A DNA stretch of 58,666 nucleotides from positions 1 through 58,666 of the forward strand of contig NZ_LXLV01000003.1 in NCBI RefSeq assembly GCF_001757995.1, given 5' to 3'. A model generated the notes under the pieces. That model was not told where the DNA came from. It did no database searches and saw nothing but the letters and a program-made list of their open reading frames with translations. Position 1 is the first letter of the stretch. Every line of letters begins with the position of its first letter. Shown in pieces: positions 30,262-42,785 of the stretch. The stretch comes from Bacillus mycoides. GTDB taxonomy: Bacteria; Bacillota; Bacilli; Bacillales; Bacillaceae_G. The translations under genes were made by a program, and so were the position numbers.

Positions 30262-32340
30262 ATGACTAGAGAGTTCTCTTTAGAAAACACTCGTAATATT
30301 GGTATCATGGCTCACATCGATGCTGGTAAAACAACAGCAACTGAGCGTATTCTGTATTATACAGGACGTATTCATAAAATCGGTGAAACTCATGAAGGTG
30401 CATCTCAGATGGACTGGATGGAGCAAGAGCAAGAGCGTGGTATCACAATTACTTCTGCTGCAACTACAGCTCAATGGAAAGGTCACCGTGTAAACATCAT
30501 TGACACTCCAGGACACGTAGACTTCACAGTAGAAGTAGAACGTTCTTTACGCGTACTTGATGGTGCGGTAGCAGTACTTGATGCACAATCTGGTGTAGAA
30601 CCACAAACAGAAACTGTTTGGCGTCAGGCTACTACTTACGGTGTACCTCGTATCGTATTCGTTAACAAAATGGATAAGATTGGTGCAGATTTCTTATACT
30701 CTGTAGGAACAATCCACGATCGTTTACAAGCAAACGCACATCCAATTCAGTTACCAATCGGTGCTGAAGATGAGTTCAATGGTATCATTGACCTTGTTGA
30801 AGAGTGTGCTTACATGTACGGTAACGATTTAGGAACAGACATCGAGCGTGTCGAAATTCCTGAAGAGCACAAAGAATTAGCTGAAGAATACCGTGGAAAA
30901 CTTATTGAAGCGGTAGCTGAGCTTGATGAAGAAATGATGATGAAGTACCTAGAAGGTGAAGAAATCACTGTAGAAGAGCTTAAAGCTGGTATCCGTAAGG
31001 CTACAACTTCTGTAGAATTCTTCCCAGTAATCTGTGGTTCTGCATTCAAAAATAAAGGTGTTCAAATTCTGTTAGACGCAGTTATCGACTACCTACCATC
31101 TCCATTAGATGTACCTGCTATTAAAGGTACTCTTCCGGATACAGATGAAGCTATCGAACGTAAGTCTAGCGATGAAGAACCATTCGCAGCTTTAGCATTC
31201 AAAATCATGACTGATCCTTATGTTGGTAAGTTAACGTTCTTCCGTGTGTACTCTGGTGTGTTAAACTCTGGATCATACGTGAAAAACTCAACTAAAGGTA
31301 AGCGTGAGCGTGTAGGTCGTATCCTACAAATGCACGCTAACAGCCGTGAAGAGATTTCAACAGTTTACGCTGGTGATATCGCTGCTGCTGTAGGTTTAAA
31401 AGATACTACTACTGGTGATACTCTTTGTGATGAGAAGAGTCTTGTTATCCTTGAGTCTATGGAATTCCCAGAGCCAGTTATCTCTGTAGCTATCGAACCA
31501 AAATCTAAAGCTGACCAAGATAAAATGGGTACAGCATTATCTAAGCTTTCTGAAGAAGATCCAACATTCCGTGCTCACACTGACCAAGAAACTGGCCAAA
31601 CAATCATCGCTGGTATGGGTGAACTTCACCTTGATATCATCGTTGACCGTATGCGCCGTGAATTCAAAGTGGAAGCAAACGTTGGTGCTCCTCAGGTAGC
31701 ATACCGTGAGACTTTCCGCGCTGCTGCGAAAGTTGAAGGTAAGTTCGCTCGTCAATCTGGTGGTCGTGGACAATTCGGTCACGTTTGGATTGAGTTTGAA
31801 CCTAATGAAGAAGGTAAAGGTTTTGAATTCCAAAACAAAATCGTCGGCGGTGTAGTTCCACGTGAATACATCCCAGCTGTTGGAGCGGGTCTTGAAGACT
31901 CACTTAAAAATGGTGTACTAGCTGGTTATCCACTAGTTGACATCAAAGCTGCGTTAGTTGACGGATCTTACCATGATGTCGATTCATCTGAGATGGCGTT
32001 CAAAATCGCTGCATCTATGGCGCTTAAAGCTGCGGTTTCTAAATGTAGCCCAGTAATTCTTGAGCCAATGATGAAAGTTGAAGTTGTAATTCCTGAAGAG
32101 TACATGGGTGACATTATGGGCGACGTAACATCTCGTCGTGGACGTGTAGAAGGTATGGAAGCTCGCGGTAACGCACAAGTTGTTCGCGCTATGGTTCCAC
32201 TTTCTGAAATGTTCGGTTATGCAACGGCATTACGTTCTAACACTCAAGGACGCGGAACATTCTCAATGACATTTGATCATTATGAAGAAGTACCGAAGTC
32301 TGTTTCTGAAGAAATTATTAAAAAAAATAAAGGTGAATAA
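30262..32340 (+). CDS. fusA: Elongation factor G
   Basis: A 692-residue translocase GTPase. The P-loop is AHIDAGKTT (17-25), followed by RGITITSA in switch I, DTPGHVDF and NKMD. The C-terminal domains III-V are complete, including the [12 protein letters not shown] segment. It moves tRNAs and mRNA through the ribosome. The start at 30262 follows ATGGAAGGAGC; the frame opens at 30241 but those seven codons contain the ribosome site. Confidence 0.98.
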   Translation: MTREFSLENTRNIGIMAHIDAGKTTATERILYYTGRIHKIGETHEGASQMDWMEQEQERGITITSAATTAQWKGHRVNIIDTPGHVDFTVEVERSLRVLDGAVAVLDAQSGVEPQTETVWRQATTYGVPRIVFVNKMDKIGADFLYSVGTIHDRLQANAHPIQLPIGAEDEFNGIIDLVEECAYMYGNDLGTDIERVEIPEEHKELAEEYRGKLIEAVAELDEEMMMKYLEGEEITVEELKAGIRKATTSVEFFPVICGSAFKNKGVQILLDAVIDYLPSPLDVPAIKGTLPDTDEAIERKSSDEEPFAALAFKIMTDPYVGKLTFFRVYSGVLNSGSYVKNSTKGKRERVGRILQMHANSREEISTVYAGDIAAAVGLKDTTTGDTLCDEKSLVILESMEFPEPVISVAIEPKSKADQDKMGTALSKLSEEDPTFRAHTDQETGQTIIAGMGELHLDIIVDRMRREFKVEANVGAPQVAYRETFRAAAKVEGKFARQSGGRGQFGHVWIEFEPNEEGKGFEFQNKIVGGVVPREYIPAVGAGLEDSLKNGVLAGYPLVDIKAALVDGSYHDVDSSEMAFKIAASMALKAAVSKCSPVILEPMMKVEVVIPEEYMGDIMGDVTSRRGRVEGMEARGNAQVVRAMVPLSEMFGYATALRSNTQGRGTFSMTFDHYEEVPKSVSEEIIKKNKGE

Positions 32341-32369
32341 TTGATTTTTATCGATTGTTCAAGTATAAC
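32341..32369 (+). promoter_or_regulatory. candidate tuf promoter
   Basis: TTGATT (32341-32346), 17-bp spacer, TATAAC (32364-32369). It begins at the base after the fusA stop and would give tuf a separate supply of transcript. Confidence 0.55.
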
Positions 32370-32383
32370 TACTTATGTAAGCT

Positions 32384-32413
32384 TAGAAAGTGAGGCTTAA
32401 GTTTCACTTTCTA
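32384..32413 (+). other. perfect hairpin in the fusA-tuf spacer
   Basis: TAGAAAGTGA (32384-32393) and TCACTTTCTA (32404-32413) form a 10-bp perfect stem with a 10-nt loop. There is no U tract, so it is not a simple terminator. It lies within the transcript that would start from the tuf promoter. Confidence 0.7.
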
Positions 32414-32457
32414 GTCTAAATATAAAATAACCTATATAAACTAAGGAGGAATTTAGA

Positions 32458-33648
32458 ATGGCTAAAGCTAAATTCGAACGTTCTAAACCCCATGTTAACA
32501 TCGGTACAATCGGCCACGTTGACCATGGTAAAACTACATTAACTGCTGCGATCACTACAGTTCTTGCAAAAGCTGGTGGTGCTGAAGCACGCGGATACGA
32601 TCAAATCGACGCTGCTCCAGAAGAAAGAGAGCGCGGAATCACAATCTCAACTGCACACGTTGAGTACGAAACTGAAACTCGTCACTATGCACACGTTGAC
32701 TGCCCAGGTCATGCTGACTATGTTAAAAACATGATCACTGGTGCTGCTCAAATGGACGGCGGTATCTTAGTAGTATCTGCTGCTGATGGCCCAATGCCTC
32801 AAACACGTGAGCACATCCTTCTTTCTCGTCAAGTAGGTGTTCCTTACATCGTTGTATTCTTAAACAAATGCGACATGGTAGATGACGAAGAATTATTAGA
32901 ATTAGTAGAAATGGAAGTTCGCGACCTATTATCTGAATACGGATTCCCAGGCGACGATATTCCTGTAATTAAAGGTTCTGCTCTTAAAGCTCTTCAAGGA
33001 GAAGCTGAGTGGGAAGAAAAAATCATCGAATTAATGACTGAAGTTGATGCTTACATCCCAACTCCAGAACGTGAAACTGACAAACCATTCTTAATGCCTA
33101 TCGAGGATGTATTCTCTATCACAGGTCGTGGTACAGTTGCAACTGGTCGTGTTGAGCGCGGTATCGTTAAAGTTGGTGACGTAGTAGAAATCATTGGTCT
33201 TGCTGAAGAAAATGCTTCTACAACTGTAACTGGTGTAGAAATGTTCCGTAAGCTTCTTGACCAAGCTCAAGCTGGAGACAACATCGGTGCTCTACTTCGT
33301 GGGGTTGCTCGTGAAGACATCCAACGTGGACAAGTTCTTGCTAAAACTGGCTCTGTAAAAGCACACGCTAAATTCAAAGCTGAAGTTTTCGTATTATCTA
33401 AAGAAGAAGGTGGACGTCATACTCCATTCTTCGCTAACTACCGTCCTCAGTTCTACTTCCGTACAACTGACGTAACTGGTATCATCCAATTACCAGAAGG
33501 TACTGAAATGGTAATGCCTGGTGACAACATCGAAATGACTATCGAACTTATCGCTCCAATCGCTATCGAAGAGGGAACTAAATTCTCTATTCGTGAAGGT
33601 GGACGTACAGTAGGTTACGGTGTAGTTGCTACAATCGTTGCTGAGTAG
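32458..33648 (+). CDS. tuf: Elongation factor Tu
   Basis: A 396-residue GTPase that delivers aminoacyl-tRNA. The P-loop GHVDHGKT covers residues 19-26; [15 protein letters not shown] and the SALKAL motif follow, and domains 2 and 3 are complete. The codon choice is strongly biased (GCT, GGT, CGT), as expected of a highly expressed gene. The start has TAAGGAGGAATT. A strong terminator follows, closing the str group. Confidence 0.98.
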   Translation: MAKAKFERSKPHVNIGTIGHVDHGKTTLTAAITTVLAKAGGAEARGYDQIDAAPEERERGITISTAHVEYETETRHYAHVDCPGHADYVKNMITGAAQMDGGILVVSAADGPMPQTREHILLSRQVGVPYIVVFLNKCDMVDDEELLELVEMEVRDLLSEYGFPGDDIPVIKGSALKALQGEAEWEEKIIELMTEVDAYIPTPERETDKPFLMPIEDVFSITGRGTVATGRVERGIVKVGDVVEIIGLAEENASTTVTGVEMFRKLLDQAQAGDNIGALLRGVAREDIQRGQVLAKTGSVKAHAKFKAEVFVLSKEEGGRHTPFFANYRPQFYFRTTDVTGIIQLPEGTEMVMPGDNIEMTIELIAPIAIEEGTKFSIREGGRTVGYGVVATIVAE

Positions 33649-33665
33649 TCTTTAATTAGATTATT

Positions 33666-33698
33666 AAAAACTCAAGGGATTCTCCCTTGAGTTTTTTT
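33666..33698 (+). terminator. tuf terminator
   Basis: AAAAACTCAAGGGA (33666-33679), loop TTC, TCCCTTGAG (33683-33691) and seven T. A 400-bp gene-free stretch (33649-34048) begins here; it holds this terminator, two promoters and a leader. Confidence 0.95.
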
Positions 33699-33817
33699 AT
33701 TGCTTATTTATATAGAAGAAAAAGATACATTTTCTAGTTTTGAATGAGTTTCTTCTATAGTATATAAAACGAAAGTAACACCCAAAAACTGTAAGTTGAA
33801 TAAGAGTAGATGAAAAC

Positions 33818-33846
33818 TTGATATTCTTTAAAGTGCCATGTATAAT
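33818..33846 (+). promoter_or_regulatory. upstream promoter of the S10 superoperon (first of two)
   Basis: TTGATA (33818-33823), 17-bp spacer, perfect TATAAT (33841-33846). Confidence 0.65.
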
Positions 33847-33885
33847 AGCAAAAGTAGAGAAAAGCAGATGCGAACAAAAAGATGC

Positions 33886-33914
33886 TTGCATCTAGACGAA
33901 TAACATTGTATAAT
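33886..33914 (+). promoter_or_regulatory. promoter of the S10 superoperon (second)
   Basis: TTGCAT (33886-33891), 17-bp spacer, perfect TATAAT (33909-33914), about 130 bp before rpsJ. Confidence 0.85.
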
Positions 33915-33920
33915 AGACAA

Positions 33921-34357
<437 letters not shown>

Positions 34358-34391
34358 TTTATATAACTTAAAAATGTAGGAGGTGTAACTC

Positions 34392-35024
34392 ATGACCAAA
34401 GGAATCTTAGGAAGAAAGATCGGTATGACTCAAGTATTTGCTGAGAACGGTGAGTTAATCCCAGTAACGGTAATCGCCGCTAATCCAAACGTTGTTCTTC
34501 AAAAGAAAACAACTGAAACTGATGGCTACAATGCAATCCAGTTAGGATTCGAAGACAAACGTGAAAAGTTAACTAACAAACCTGAACAAGGCCACACTGC
34601 TAAAGCATCTACAACTCCTAAGCGCTTCATTCGCGAAATCCGCGATGCAGACGTGGACGGACTAGAGGTTGGTCAAGAGGTAAAAGTTGAAGTTTTCGCT
34701 GCAGGTGAAATCGTTGACGTAACAGGAATTTCTAAAGGTAAAGGTTTCCAAGGTGTTATCAAACGCCACGGACAATCTCGCGGACCTATGTCTCATGGTT
34801 CTCGCTATCACCGTCGTCCAGGTTCAATGGGCCCAGTTGCTCCGAACCGTGTATTTAAAGGCAAAAAACTTGCTGGACGTATGGGTGGAGACCAAGTTAC
34901 TATCCAAAACTTAGAAATCGTTCAAGTTGACACTGAGCGCAACTTATTACTAGTAAAAGGTAACGTTCCAGGTGCTAAGAAATCTCTTGTAGTTGTTCAA
35001 GGCGCTGTGAAGGTTAGCAAATAA
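34392..35024 (+). CDS. rplC: Ribosomal protein uL3
   Basis: A 210-residue protein whose central extension reaches the peptidyl transferase centre. The extension [24 protein letters not shown] (about 116-139) and the RRPGSMG loop are present. GTAGGAGGTG is the ribosome site, 34 bp after rpsJ. Length is as usual for Bacillus. Confidence 0.98.
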   Translation: MTKGILGRKIGMTQVFAENGELIPVTVIAANPNVVLQKKTTETDGYNAIQLGFEDKREKLTNKPEQGHTAKASTTPKRFIREIRDADVDGLEVGQEVKVEVFAAGEIVDVTGISKGKGFQGVIKRHGQSRGPMSHGSRYHRRPGSMGPVAPNRVFKGKKLAGRMGGDQVTIQNLEIVQVDTERNLLLVKGNVPGAKKSLVVVQGAVKVSK

Positions 35025-35049
35025 TTCACAATAGGAAGGAGGAATTCCA

Positions 35050-35673
35050 ATGCCAAAAGTTACTGTATATAACCAAACTGGTTCACAGGTTGGTGAAATC
35101 GAATTAGCTGAAGCTATTTTCGGTATCGAACCAAATGAAGCTGTACTTTTCGAAGCTGTAATGATGCAACGTGCATCTTTACGTCAAGGTACACACAAAG
35201 TAAAAACTCGTTCTGAAGTTCGCGGTGGTGGTCGTAAACCATGGCGTCAAAAAGGAACTGGACGTGCTCGTCAGGGTTCTATCCGCTCTCCTCAATGGCG
35301 TGGTGGTGGTACGGTATTCGGACCTACACCAAGAAGCTATGCGTACAAACTTCCTAAGAAGGTTCGTCGTTTAGCGATTAAATCTGCATTAGCTACTAAA
35401 GTAGTTGAGAACAACATTGTAGTTCTTGAGGACCTAGTGTTAAATGCACCAAAAACAAAAGACATGGTAGCAGTACTTAAAGGATTAACTGTTGAGAAGA
35501 AAGCTCTTATCGTAACTGCTGATGCAAACGAATCTGTAGAGTTATCTGCTCGCAATATCCCTGGAGTAACAGTAATCACTGCTGATGGCGTAAACGTGCT
35601 AGATGTGCTTCATCATGATAAGCTAATCATGACAAAAGCGGCAGTGGAAAAAGTAGAGGAGGTGCTTGCATAA
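35050..35673 (+). CDS. rplD: Ribosomal protein uL4
   Basis: A 207-residue protein lining the exit tunnel. The tunnel loop [29 protein letters not shown] is intact, which is where macrolide resistance changes arise, so none is evident. In E. coli L4 represses the S10 operon. The stop overlaps the rplW start by one base (TAATG), indicating coupled translation. Confidence 0.98.
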   Translation: MPKVTVYNQTGSQVGEIELAEAIFGIEPNEAVLFEAVMMQRASLRQGTHKVKTRSEVRGGGRKPWRQKGTGRARQGSIRSPQWRGGGTVFGPTPRSYAYKLPKKVRRLAIKSALATKVVENNIVVLEDLVLNAPKTKDMVAVLKGLTVEKKALIVTADANESVELSARNIPGVTVITADGVNVLDVLHHDKLIMTKAAVEKVEEVLA

Positions 35674-35963
35674 TGAGAGATCCTCGTGATATCATTAAGC
35701 GCCCAGTTATCACTGAACGTTCTATGGAAATGATGGCTGAAAAAAAATACACGTTCGACGTGGACGTTAAATCTAATAAAACAGAAGTTAAAGACGCTAT
35801 CGAAGCGATCTTTGGTGTTAATGTAGACAAAGTAAACATCATGAACTACAAGCCGAAAGCAAAACGCGTTGGTCGTCACGCTGGTTTTACTAGCCGTCGT
35901 CGTAAAGCAATCGTTAAGCTAACTGCTGACAGCAAAGAAATCGAAATCTTCCAAGGCGTTTAA
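35673..35963 (+). CDS. rplW: Ribosomal protein uL23
   Basis: A 96-residue protein at the tunnel exit that docks trigger factor and [26 protein letters not shown] at the N-terminus and [19 protein letters not shown] are typical. The ATG shares a base with the rplD stop; the ribosome site AGAGGAGGTG lies inside rplD. Confidence 0.97.
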   Translation: MRDPRDIIKRPVITERSMEMMAEKKYTFDVDVKSNKTEVKDAIEAIFGVNVDKVNIMNYKPKAKRVGRHAGFTSRRRKAIVKLTADSKEIEIFQGV

Positions 35964-35991
35964 TTCTTACTAAAGAAGGAGGGAAATTGAG

Positions 35992-36822
35992 ATGGGAATT
36001 AAAAAGTATAATCCAACTACTAACGGTCGTCGTAACATGACTACGAATGATTTCGCTGAAATCACGACTGACAGACCGGAAAAGTCTTTACTTGCTCCTT
36101 TAAGCAAAAAGGCTGGTCGTAATAACCAAGGTAAAATTACTGTACGTCATCAAGGTGGCGGACATAAGCGTCAATACCGTATCATCGACTTTAAGCGTAA
36201 TAAAGATGGAATTCCAGGACGCGTTGCTACGATCGAATATGATCCAAACCGCTCTGCGAATATCGCATTAATTAACTACGTTGACGGTGAAAAACGTTAC
36301 ATTCTTGCTCCTAAAACTTTAGAAGTAGGTATGGAAGTTATGTCTGGTCCTGAGGCTGACATTAAAATCGGTAACGCATTACCATTAATCAACATTCCAG
36401 TAGGTACTGTTGTTCATAACATCGAGCTTAAGCCTGGTCGTGGCGGACAATTAGTTCGTTCTGCTGGTACATCTGCTCAAGTACTTGGTAAAGAAGGGAA
36501 ATACGTACTTGTACGTTTAACTTCTGGTGAAGTACGTCTTGTATTATCTGCTTGTCGCGCTTCAATCGGTCAAGTTGGTAACGAACAACACGAACTTATC
36601 AAAATCGGTAAAGCAGGTCGCTCTCGCTGGTTAGGTAAGCGCCCAACAGTTCGTGGTTCTGTAATGAACCCGGTTGATCACCCACACGGTGGTGGTGAAG
36701 GTCGCTCTCCAATCGGACGTAAGTCTCCAATGTCTCCATGGGGTAAACCAACTCTTGGATTCAAGACTCGTAAGAAAAACAAAGCGTCTGATAAATTTAT
36801 CGTTCGTCGTCGTAAAAAATAA
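35992..36822 (+). CDS. rplB: Ribosomal protein uL2
   Basis: A 276-residue, strongly basic core protein needed for subunit joining and peptidyl transfer. The conserved C-terminal segment [17 protein letters not shown] (about 229-245) contains the essential histidine, and [18 protein letters not shown] closes the protein. Ribosome site AAGGAGGG. It is followed by a 60-bp spacer containing a notable hairpin before rpsS. Confidence 0.98.
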   Translation: MGIKKYNPTTNGRRNMTTNDFAEITTDRPEKSLLAPLSKKAGRNNQGKITVRHQGGGHKRQYRIIDFKRNKDGIPGRVATIEYDPNRSANIALINYVDGEKRYILAPKTLEVGMEVMSGPEADIKIGNALPLINIPVGTVVHNIELKPGRGGQLVRSAGTSAQVLGKEGKYVLVRLTSGEVRLVLSACRASIGQVGNEQHELIKIGKAGRSRWLGKRPTVRGSVMNPVDHPHGGGEGRSPIGRKSPMSPWGKPTLGFKTRKKNKASDKFIVRRRKK

Positions 36823-36826
36823 TGGG

Positions 36827-36863
36827 ATTGTAGTACGGTTCGCTTCAAGAACCGTACGCCAAT
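36827..36863 (+). other. hairpin in the rplB-rpsS spacer
   Basis: GTACGGTTC (36833-36841) pairs perfectly with GAACCGTAC (36849-36857), loop GCTTCAA, and is extended by ATTG (36827-36830) with CAAT (36860-36863). It ends a few bases before the AAGGGAGG ribosome site of rpsS and has no U tract. This is one of the longest spacers within the S10-spc genes. Confidence 0.8.
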
Positions 36864-36882
36864 CACGAAGGGAGGCACCAAA

Positions 36883-37161
36883 ATGGCTCGTAGCTTAAAA
36901 AAAGGACCATTTGTCGATGATCACTTAATGAGCAAAATGGAAAAATTAGTTGCATCTGAGCAAAAACAAGTTGTTAAAACTTGGTCTCGCCGTTCAACTA
37001 TCTTCCCTCAGTTCATCGGACACACAATCGCTGTATATGATGGTCGTAAACACGTACCTGTGTACATCACTGAGGATATGGTTGGCCATAAGTTAGGTGA
37101 ATTCGCACCAACTCGTACGTATAAAGGTCACCTTGCTGACGATAAGAAAACTAGAAGATAA
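36883..37161 (+). CDS. rpsS: Ribosomal protein uS19
   Basis: A 92-residue 30S head protein forming the inter-subunit bridge with L5. It begins [15 protein letters not shown], and [29 protein letters not shown] is the family core. Ribosome site GAAGGGAGG after the hairpin spacer. rplV follows 17 bp later. Confidence 0.98.
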
Positions 37162-37178
37162 TGAGAGGAGGCACTTCA

Positions 37179-37520
37179 ATGCAAGCTAAAGCAGTAGCGA
37201 GAACAGTTCGTATTGCTCCTCGTAAAGTTCGTTTAGTAGTAGACTTAATCCGAGGTAAGCAAGTGGGTGAAGCGATTGCTATCCTTAACCACACACCAAA
37301 AACTGCTTCTCCAGTTGTAGAAAAAGTTTTAAAATCTGCAATCGCAAATGCAGAGCACAATTATGAGATGGATATTAACAACCTAGTTGTTGAAAAAGTC
37401 TTCGTTGACGAAGGTCCAACGTTGAAACGTTTCCGTCCACGTGCAATGGGTCGTGCAAGCCAAATTAACAAACGCACAAGCCACATCACAGTTGTGGTAT
37501 CAGAAAAGAAGGAGGGATAA
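37179..37520 (+). CDS. rplV: Ribosomal protein uL22
   Basis: A 113-residue tunnel protein. The long beta-hairpin region [29 protein letters not shown] (about 78-106) is intact with no deletion of the kind that gives macrolide resistance. I use the ATG at 37179 after GAGAGGAGGCAC; the frame opens at 37161 within the ribosome-site region. Confidence 0.97.
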
Positions 37521-37523
37521 TCG

Positions 37524-38809
<1,286 letters not shown>

Positions 38810-38829
38810 ATTGAGGGGAGGTTTGCATA

Positions 38830-39093
38830 GTGAGCGAACGTAACCAACGCAAAGTTTATACTGGTCGTGTTGTGTCTGATAAAATGGACAAAACGATTAC
38901 AGTTTTAGTTGAAACTTACAAAACTCATTCCTTGTACGGAAAACGTGTTAAGTATTCTAAAAAGTACAAAGCCCATGATGAGCAAAACCAAGCAAAACTT
39001 GGCGATATCGTTAAAATCATGGAAACTCGCCCGCTTTCTGCTACTAAGCGTTTCCGTTTAGTTGAAATCGTTGAAGAAGCGGTTGTTATCTAA
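38830..39093 (+). CDS. rpsQ: Ribosomal protein uS17
   Basis: An 87-residue primary binding protein of the 30S body. [30 protein letters not shown] is typical of the OB fold. The start is GTG, preceded by GAGGGGAGG. Between it and rplN a small TCGGA/TCCGA stem (about 39101-39119) precedes the next ribosome site. Confidence 0.97.
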   Translation: MSERNQRKVYTGRVVSDKMDKTITVLVETYKTHSLYGKRVKYSKKYKAHDEQNQAKLGDIVKIMETRPLSATKRFRLVEIVEEAVVI

Positions 39094-39136
39094 ATAGACG
39101 AATCGGAATTTTTAGTCCGAAGGGAGGTTTCATAAC

Positions 39137-39505
39137 ATGATCCAACAAGAATCTCGTTTGAAAGTTGCTGACAACTCTGGTGCACGTGAACTTTTAACAA
39201 TTAAAGTATTGGGCGGCTCTGGTCGTAAATATGCTAACATTGGTGATATTATCGTTGCTACGGTAAAACAAGCAACACCAGGTGGCGTTGTTAAAAAAGG
39301 TGACGTTGTTAAGGCAGTAGTGGTACGTACGAAGAGCGGAGCTCGTCGTCCGGACGGTTCTTACATTAAATTTGATGAAAACGCAGCGGTTATCATCAAA
39401 GACGATAAGAGCCCACGTGGTACTCGTATCTTCGGACCAGTAGCTCGTGAATTACGTGATAGCAACTTCATGAAGATCGTTTCTTTAGCTCCAGAAGTTC
39501 TATAA
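39137..39505 (+). CDS. rplN: Ribosomal protein uL14
   Basis: A 122-residue protein at the subunit interface. It starts [28 protein letters not shown], and [21 protein letters not shown] is the conserved centre. It bridges to 16S rRNA helix 14. Ribosome site AAGGGAGG. It corresponds to the first gene of the spc group. Confidence 0.98.
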
Positions 39506-39543
39506 TTTAAGGTATTGCCTTGCTAAGGAGGTGCAGAATTAAG

Positions 39544-39855
39544 ATGCATGTAAAAAAAGGTGATAAAGTTCAGGTAATCACTGGTAAAGACAAAGGAAAA
39601 CAAGGCGTTATCCTTGTGGCTTTCCCAAAGCAAAACCGTGTTATCGTTGAGGGTGTTAACATCGTTAAAAAACACTCTAAGCCATCTCAATTAAATCCAC
39701 AAGGTGGAATTATTACGAAAGAAGCACCTATTCACGTTTCTAATGTTATGGTATTAGATCCGAAAACAGGCGAACCTACTCGCGTAGGCTTCAAAGTAGA
39801 AGATGGTAAAAAAGTTCGTATTGCAAAAAAATCTGGTGAATTATTAGATAAATAA
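39544..39855 (+). CDS. rplX: Ribosomal protein uL24
   Basis: A 103-residue assembly initiator with an N-terminal KOW motif ([21 protein letters not shown], 4-24). The start at 39544 follows AAGGAGGTGC; an earlier opening of the frame at 39520 has no ribosome site and covers the spacer. Confidence 0.96.
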   Translation: MHVKKGDKVQVITGKDKGKQGVILVAFPKQNRVIVEGVNIVKKHSKPSQLNPQGGIITKEAPIHVSNVMVLDPKTGEPTRVGFKVEDGKKVRIAKKSGELLDK

Positions 39856-39881
39856 TTTTCTTAAGAAAGGAGGTCACTTCA

Positions 39882-40421
39882 TTGAATCGCCTTAAAGAGA
39901 AGTTCCAAAAGGAAATTACTCCTGCTCTAATGAGCAAGTTTAACTATAAATCTGTGATGGAAGTACCGAAAATCGAAAAGATCGTAATCAACACTGGTGT
40001 TGGTGACGCGGTATCTAACTCAAAAGCTTTAGACAATGCAGTAGAAGAATTAACTCAAATCGCAGGTCAAAAACCTGTTGTAACTCGCGCTAAAAAATCA
40101 ATCGCTGGTTTCCGTCTTCGTGAAGGTATGCCAATCGGTGCGAAAGTAACTTTACGCGGACAACAAATGTATGAGTTCTTCGACAAATTAGTATCAGTTT
40201 CTTTACCACGTGTACGTGATTTCCGTGGTGTTTCTAAGAAATCATTCGATGGTCGTGGGAACTACACATTAGGTGTTAAAGAGCAACTAATTTTCCCTGA
40301 GATTGATTATGATAAAGTAAGTAAAGTCCGCGGTATGGACATCGTAATCGTTACTACAGCGAAAACTGATGAAGAAGCTCGTGAACTTTTAACACAATTC
40401 GGTATGCCATTCCAAAAATAA
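39882..40421 (+). CDS. rplE: Ribosomal protein uL5
   Basis: A 179-residue 5S rRNA-binding protein of the central protuberance. [22 protein letters not shown] and the P-loop-like [21 protein letters not shown] are typical, as is FPEIDYDKV. The start is TTG, preceded by AAAGGAGGTC. Length and order within the spc group are standard. Confidence 0.98.
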   Translation: MNRLKEKFQKEITPALMSKFNYKSVMEVPKIEKIVINTGVGDAVSNSKALDNAVEELTQIAGQKPVVTRAKKSIAGFRLREGMPIGAKVTLRGQQMYEFFDKLVSVSLPRVRDFRGVSKKSFDGRGNYTLGVKEQLIFPEIDYDKVSKVRGMDIVIVTTAKTDEEARELLTQFGMPFQK

Positions 40422-40640
<219 letters not shown>

Positions 40641-40669
40641 AACCCACAAATGGGAAGGAGGTAAAACAC

Positions 40670-41068
40670 ATGGTGATGACAGATCCAATTGCAGACATGC
40701 TTACTCGCATCCGTAATGCGAACATGGTACGTCATGAGAAATTAGAGGTTCCTGCTTCTAAAATCAAAAAAGAGATCGCTGAACTTTTAAAACGTGAAGG
40801 TTTCATTCGTGATGTAGAATACATCGAGGATAACAAACAAGGTATCCTTCGTATTTTCCTGAAATATGGTGCAAACAATGAACGTGTAATCACTGGATTA
40901 AAACGTATCAGTAAACCTGGCTTACGCGTTTACGCTAAAGCTGACGAAGTACCACGTGTACTTAACGGATTAGGTATCGCTCTTGTTTCTACATCTAAGG
41001 GAGTAATGACAGACAAAGACGCTCGTCAATTACAAACTGGTGGAGAAGTAGTAGCATACGTTTGGTAA
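40670..41068 (+). CDS. rpsH: Ribosomal protein uS8
   Basis: A 132-residue central-domain assembly protein. It starts [18 protein letters not shown], and the C-terminal [26 protein letters not shown] holds the family signature. In E. coli S8 represses the spc operon. The start at 40670 uses AAGGAGGTAAAA; the frame is open from 40634 over the end of rpsZ. Confidence 0.97.
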
Positions 41069-41100
41069 TTTATATTTAAAACGAACGGAGGTGTGACCAC

Positions 41101-41640
41101 ATGTCTCGTATTGGTAAAAAGATTCTTGAAATCCCTGCAGGTGTTACTATTACAATTGCAGAAGACAATACTGTAACAGTAAAAGGCCCTAAAGGTGAAT
41201 TAACTCGTACATTCAATGCTGATATGTCTATCAAAGTTGAAGAAAATACACTAACAGTTGAGCGTCCATCTGAACAGAAGGAACACCGTGCATTACACGG
41301 TACAACTCGTGCTTTAATCGGAAACATGGTTGAAGGTGTAACTGCAGGTTTCGCACGCGGACTTGAATTAGTCGGTGTTGGTTACCGTGCTCAAAAACAA
41401 GGAGATAAACTTGTTTTAAGCGTAGGTTATTCTCATCCAGTAGAAATGACTCCGGAAGCAGGTCTTGAAGTTGAAGTACCTGCACCAACTAAAATCGTAA
41501 TTAAAGGTATCGACAAGCAACGTGTTGGCGAATTTGCTGCTAACATCCGTGCTGTACGTGCTCCTGAACCATATAAAGGTAAAGGTATTCGTTACGAAGG
41601 CGAAGTTGTTCGTCGTAAAGAAGGTAAAACTGCTAAGTAA
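41101..41640 (+). CDS. rplF: Ribosomal protein uL6
   Basis: A 179-residue protein near the sarcin-ricin loop, made of two similar domains. [16 protein letters not shown] at the start and [22 protein letters not shown] at the end are typical. Ribosome site CGGAGGTG. It is followed by rplR after 31 bp. Confidence 0.98.
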   Translation: MSRIGKKILEIPAGVTITIAEDNTVTVKGPKGELTRTFNADMSIKVEENTLTVERPSEQKEHRALHGTTRALIGNMVEGVTAGFARGLELVGVGYRAQKQGDKLVLSVGYSHPVEMTPEAGLEVEVPAPTKIVIKGIDKQRVGEFAANIRAVRAPEPYKGKGIRYEGEVVRRKEGKTAK

Positions 41641-41671
41641 ACCCGTTAGGTGAGAGAAAGGAGTGACAAGA

Positions 41672-42034
41672 ATGATCACTAAAGCTGCTAAAAATGCGAC
41701 TCGTAAGAAAAGACATGCACGTGTACGTGCTAAACTTACTGGTACTGCAGAACGTCCACGTTTAAACGTGTACCGTTCTAACCAACATATTTACGCTCAA
41801 GTTATTGATGACGTAAATGGTGTAACATTAGTAAGTGCATCTACTCTTGATAAAGACCTTGCTCTTAACGGTACTAGCAATACTGAAGCTGCTACGAAAG
41901 TTGGAGAATCAGTTGCTAAGCGTGCTGTAGAGAAAGGCGTTAAAGAAGTAGTATTTGATCGCGGTGGTTACTTATACCATGGCCGTGTTAAAGCTCTAGC
42001 TGAAGCTGCTCGTGAGGCTGGATTACAATTTTAA
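41672..42034 (+). CDS. rplR: Ribosomal protein uL18
   Basis: A 120-residue 5S rRNA-binding protein with a basic N-terminus ([19 protein letters not shown]) and the core [20 protein letters not shown]. It ends in [24 protein letters not shown]. The ATG at 41672 follows AAAGGAGTG; a GTG three codons earlier lies in that ribosome site. Confidence 0.97.
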   Translation: MITKAAKNATRKKRHARVRAKLTGTAERPRLNVYRSNQHIYAQVIDDVNGVTLVSASTLDKDLALNGTSNTEAATKVGESVAKRAVEKGVKEVVFDRGGYLYHGRVKALAEAAREAGLQF

Positions 42035-42055
42035 TGGTCAAAGGAGGGAAAATTG

Positions 42056-42556
42056 ATGCAACGCATTGACCCAAGTAAATTAGAACTTGAAGAACGTGTA
42101 GTTACGATAAATCGTGTCGCGAAAGTTGTTAAGGGTGGTCGTCGTTTCCGCTTTGCTGCACTAGTTGTAGTTGGCGATAAAAACGGTCATGTTGGATTCG
42201 GTACTGGTAAAGCACAAGAGGTACCAGACGCAATTCGTAAAGCTATCGAAGACGCTAAGAAAAACCTAATCGCAGTACCATTAGTTGGTACAACAATTCC
42301 ACATACAATCAACGGTCATTTTGGAGCTGGTGAAGTATTCTTAAAACCTGCTGCTGAGGGTACTGGTGTTATTGCTGGTGGACCTGTTCGTGCGGTACTA
42401 GAATTAGCTGGTGTACAAGATATTCTTTCGAAATCTCTTGGTTCTAACACACCAATCAACATGATTCGCGCTACTGTGAACGGATTAAGCGAACTTAAGC
42501 GCGCTGAAGATGTTGCAAAATTACGCGGTAAATCTGTAGAAGAGCTACTAGGTTAA
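42056..42556 (+). CDS. rpsE: Ribosomal protein uS5
   Basis: A 166-residue protein of the mRNA entry tunnel. [22 protein letters not shown] is the loop where spectinomycin resistance changes occur; its wild-type VKGG residues are present. The S5 C-terminal domain follows ([21 protein letters not shown]). The ATG at 42056 is preferred over the TTG one codon earlier (ribosome site AAAGGAGGG). Confidence 0.97.
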   Translation: MQRIDPSKLELEERVVTINRVAKVVKGGRRFRFAALVVVGDKNGHVGFGTGKAQEVPDAIRKAIEDAKKNLIAVPLVGTTIPHTINGHFGAGEVFLKPAAEGTGVIAGGPVRAVLELAGVQDILSKSLGSNTPINMIRATVNGLSELKRAEDVAKLRGKSVEELLG

Positions 42557-42569
42557 GGAGGGAAAACAA

Positions 42570-42752
42570 ATGGCGAAAAAGTTAGAAATTACCCTCACTC
42601 GTAGTGTAATTGGTCGTCCACAAGATCAACGTGCGACGGTAGAAGCTTTAGGTCTTAAAAAGTTGAATTCAACTGTAGTTAAGGAAGAAACTCCTGCTAT
42701 TCTTGGTATGATCAACAAAGTTTCTCACCTTATAACTGTAAAAGAAGCTTAA
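42570..42752 (+). CDS. rpmD: Ribosomal protein uL30
   Basis: A 60-residue protein of the short bacterial L30 type. [33 protein letters not shown] covers the signature. It starts 13 bp after rpsE with AAGGAGGG. Confidence 0.97.
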   Translation: MAKKLEITLTRSVIGRPQDQRATVEALGLKKLNSTVVKEETPAILGMINKVSHLITVKEA

Positions 42753-42785
42753 GGATAACTCATTAATATAAGGAGGTGCCTGGGA

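Noticed and set aside
30102-30308. Minus-strand ORF in the rpsG-fusA gap
   Set aside because: No ribosome site, overlaps the fusA start and a hairpin; no recognisable protein.
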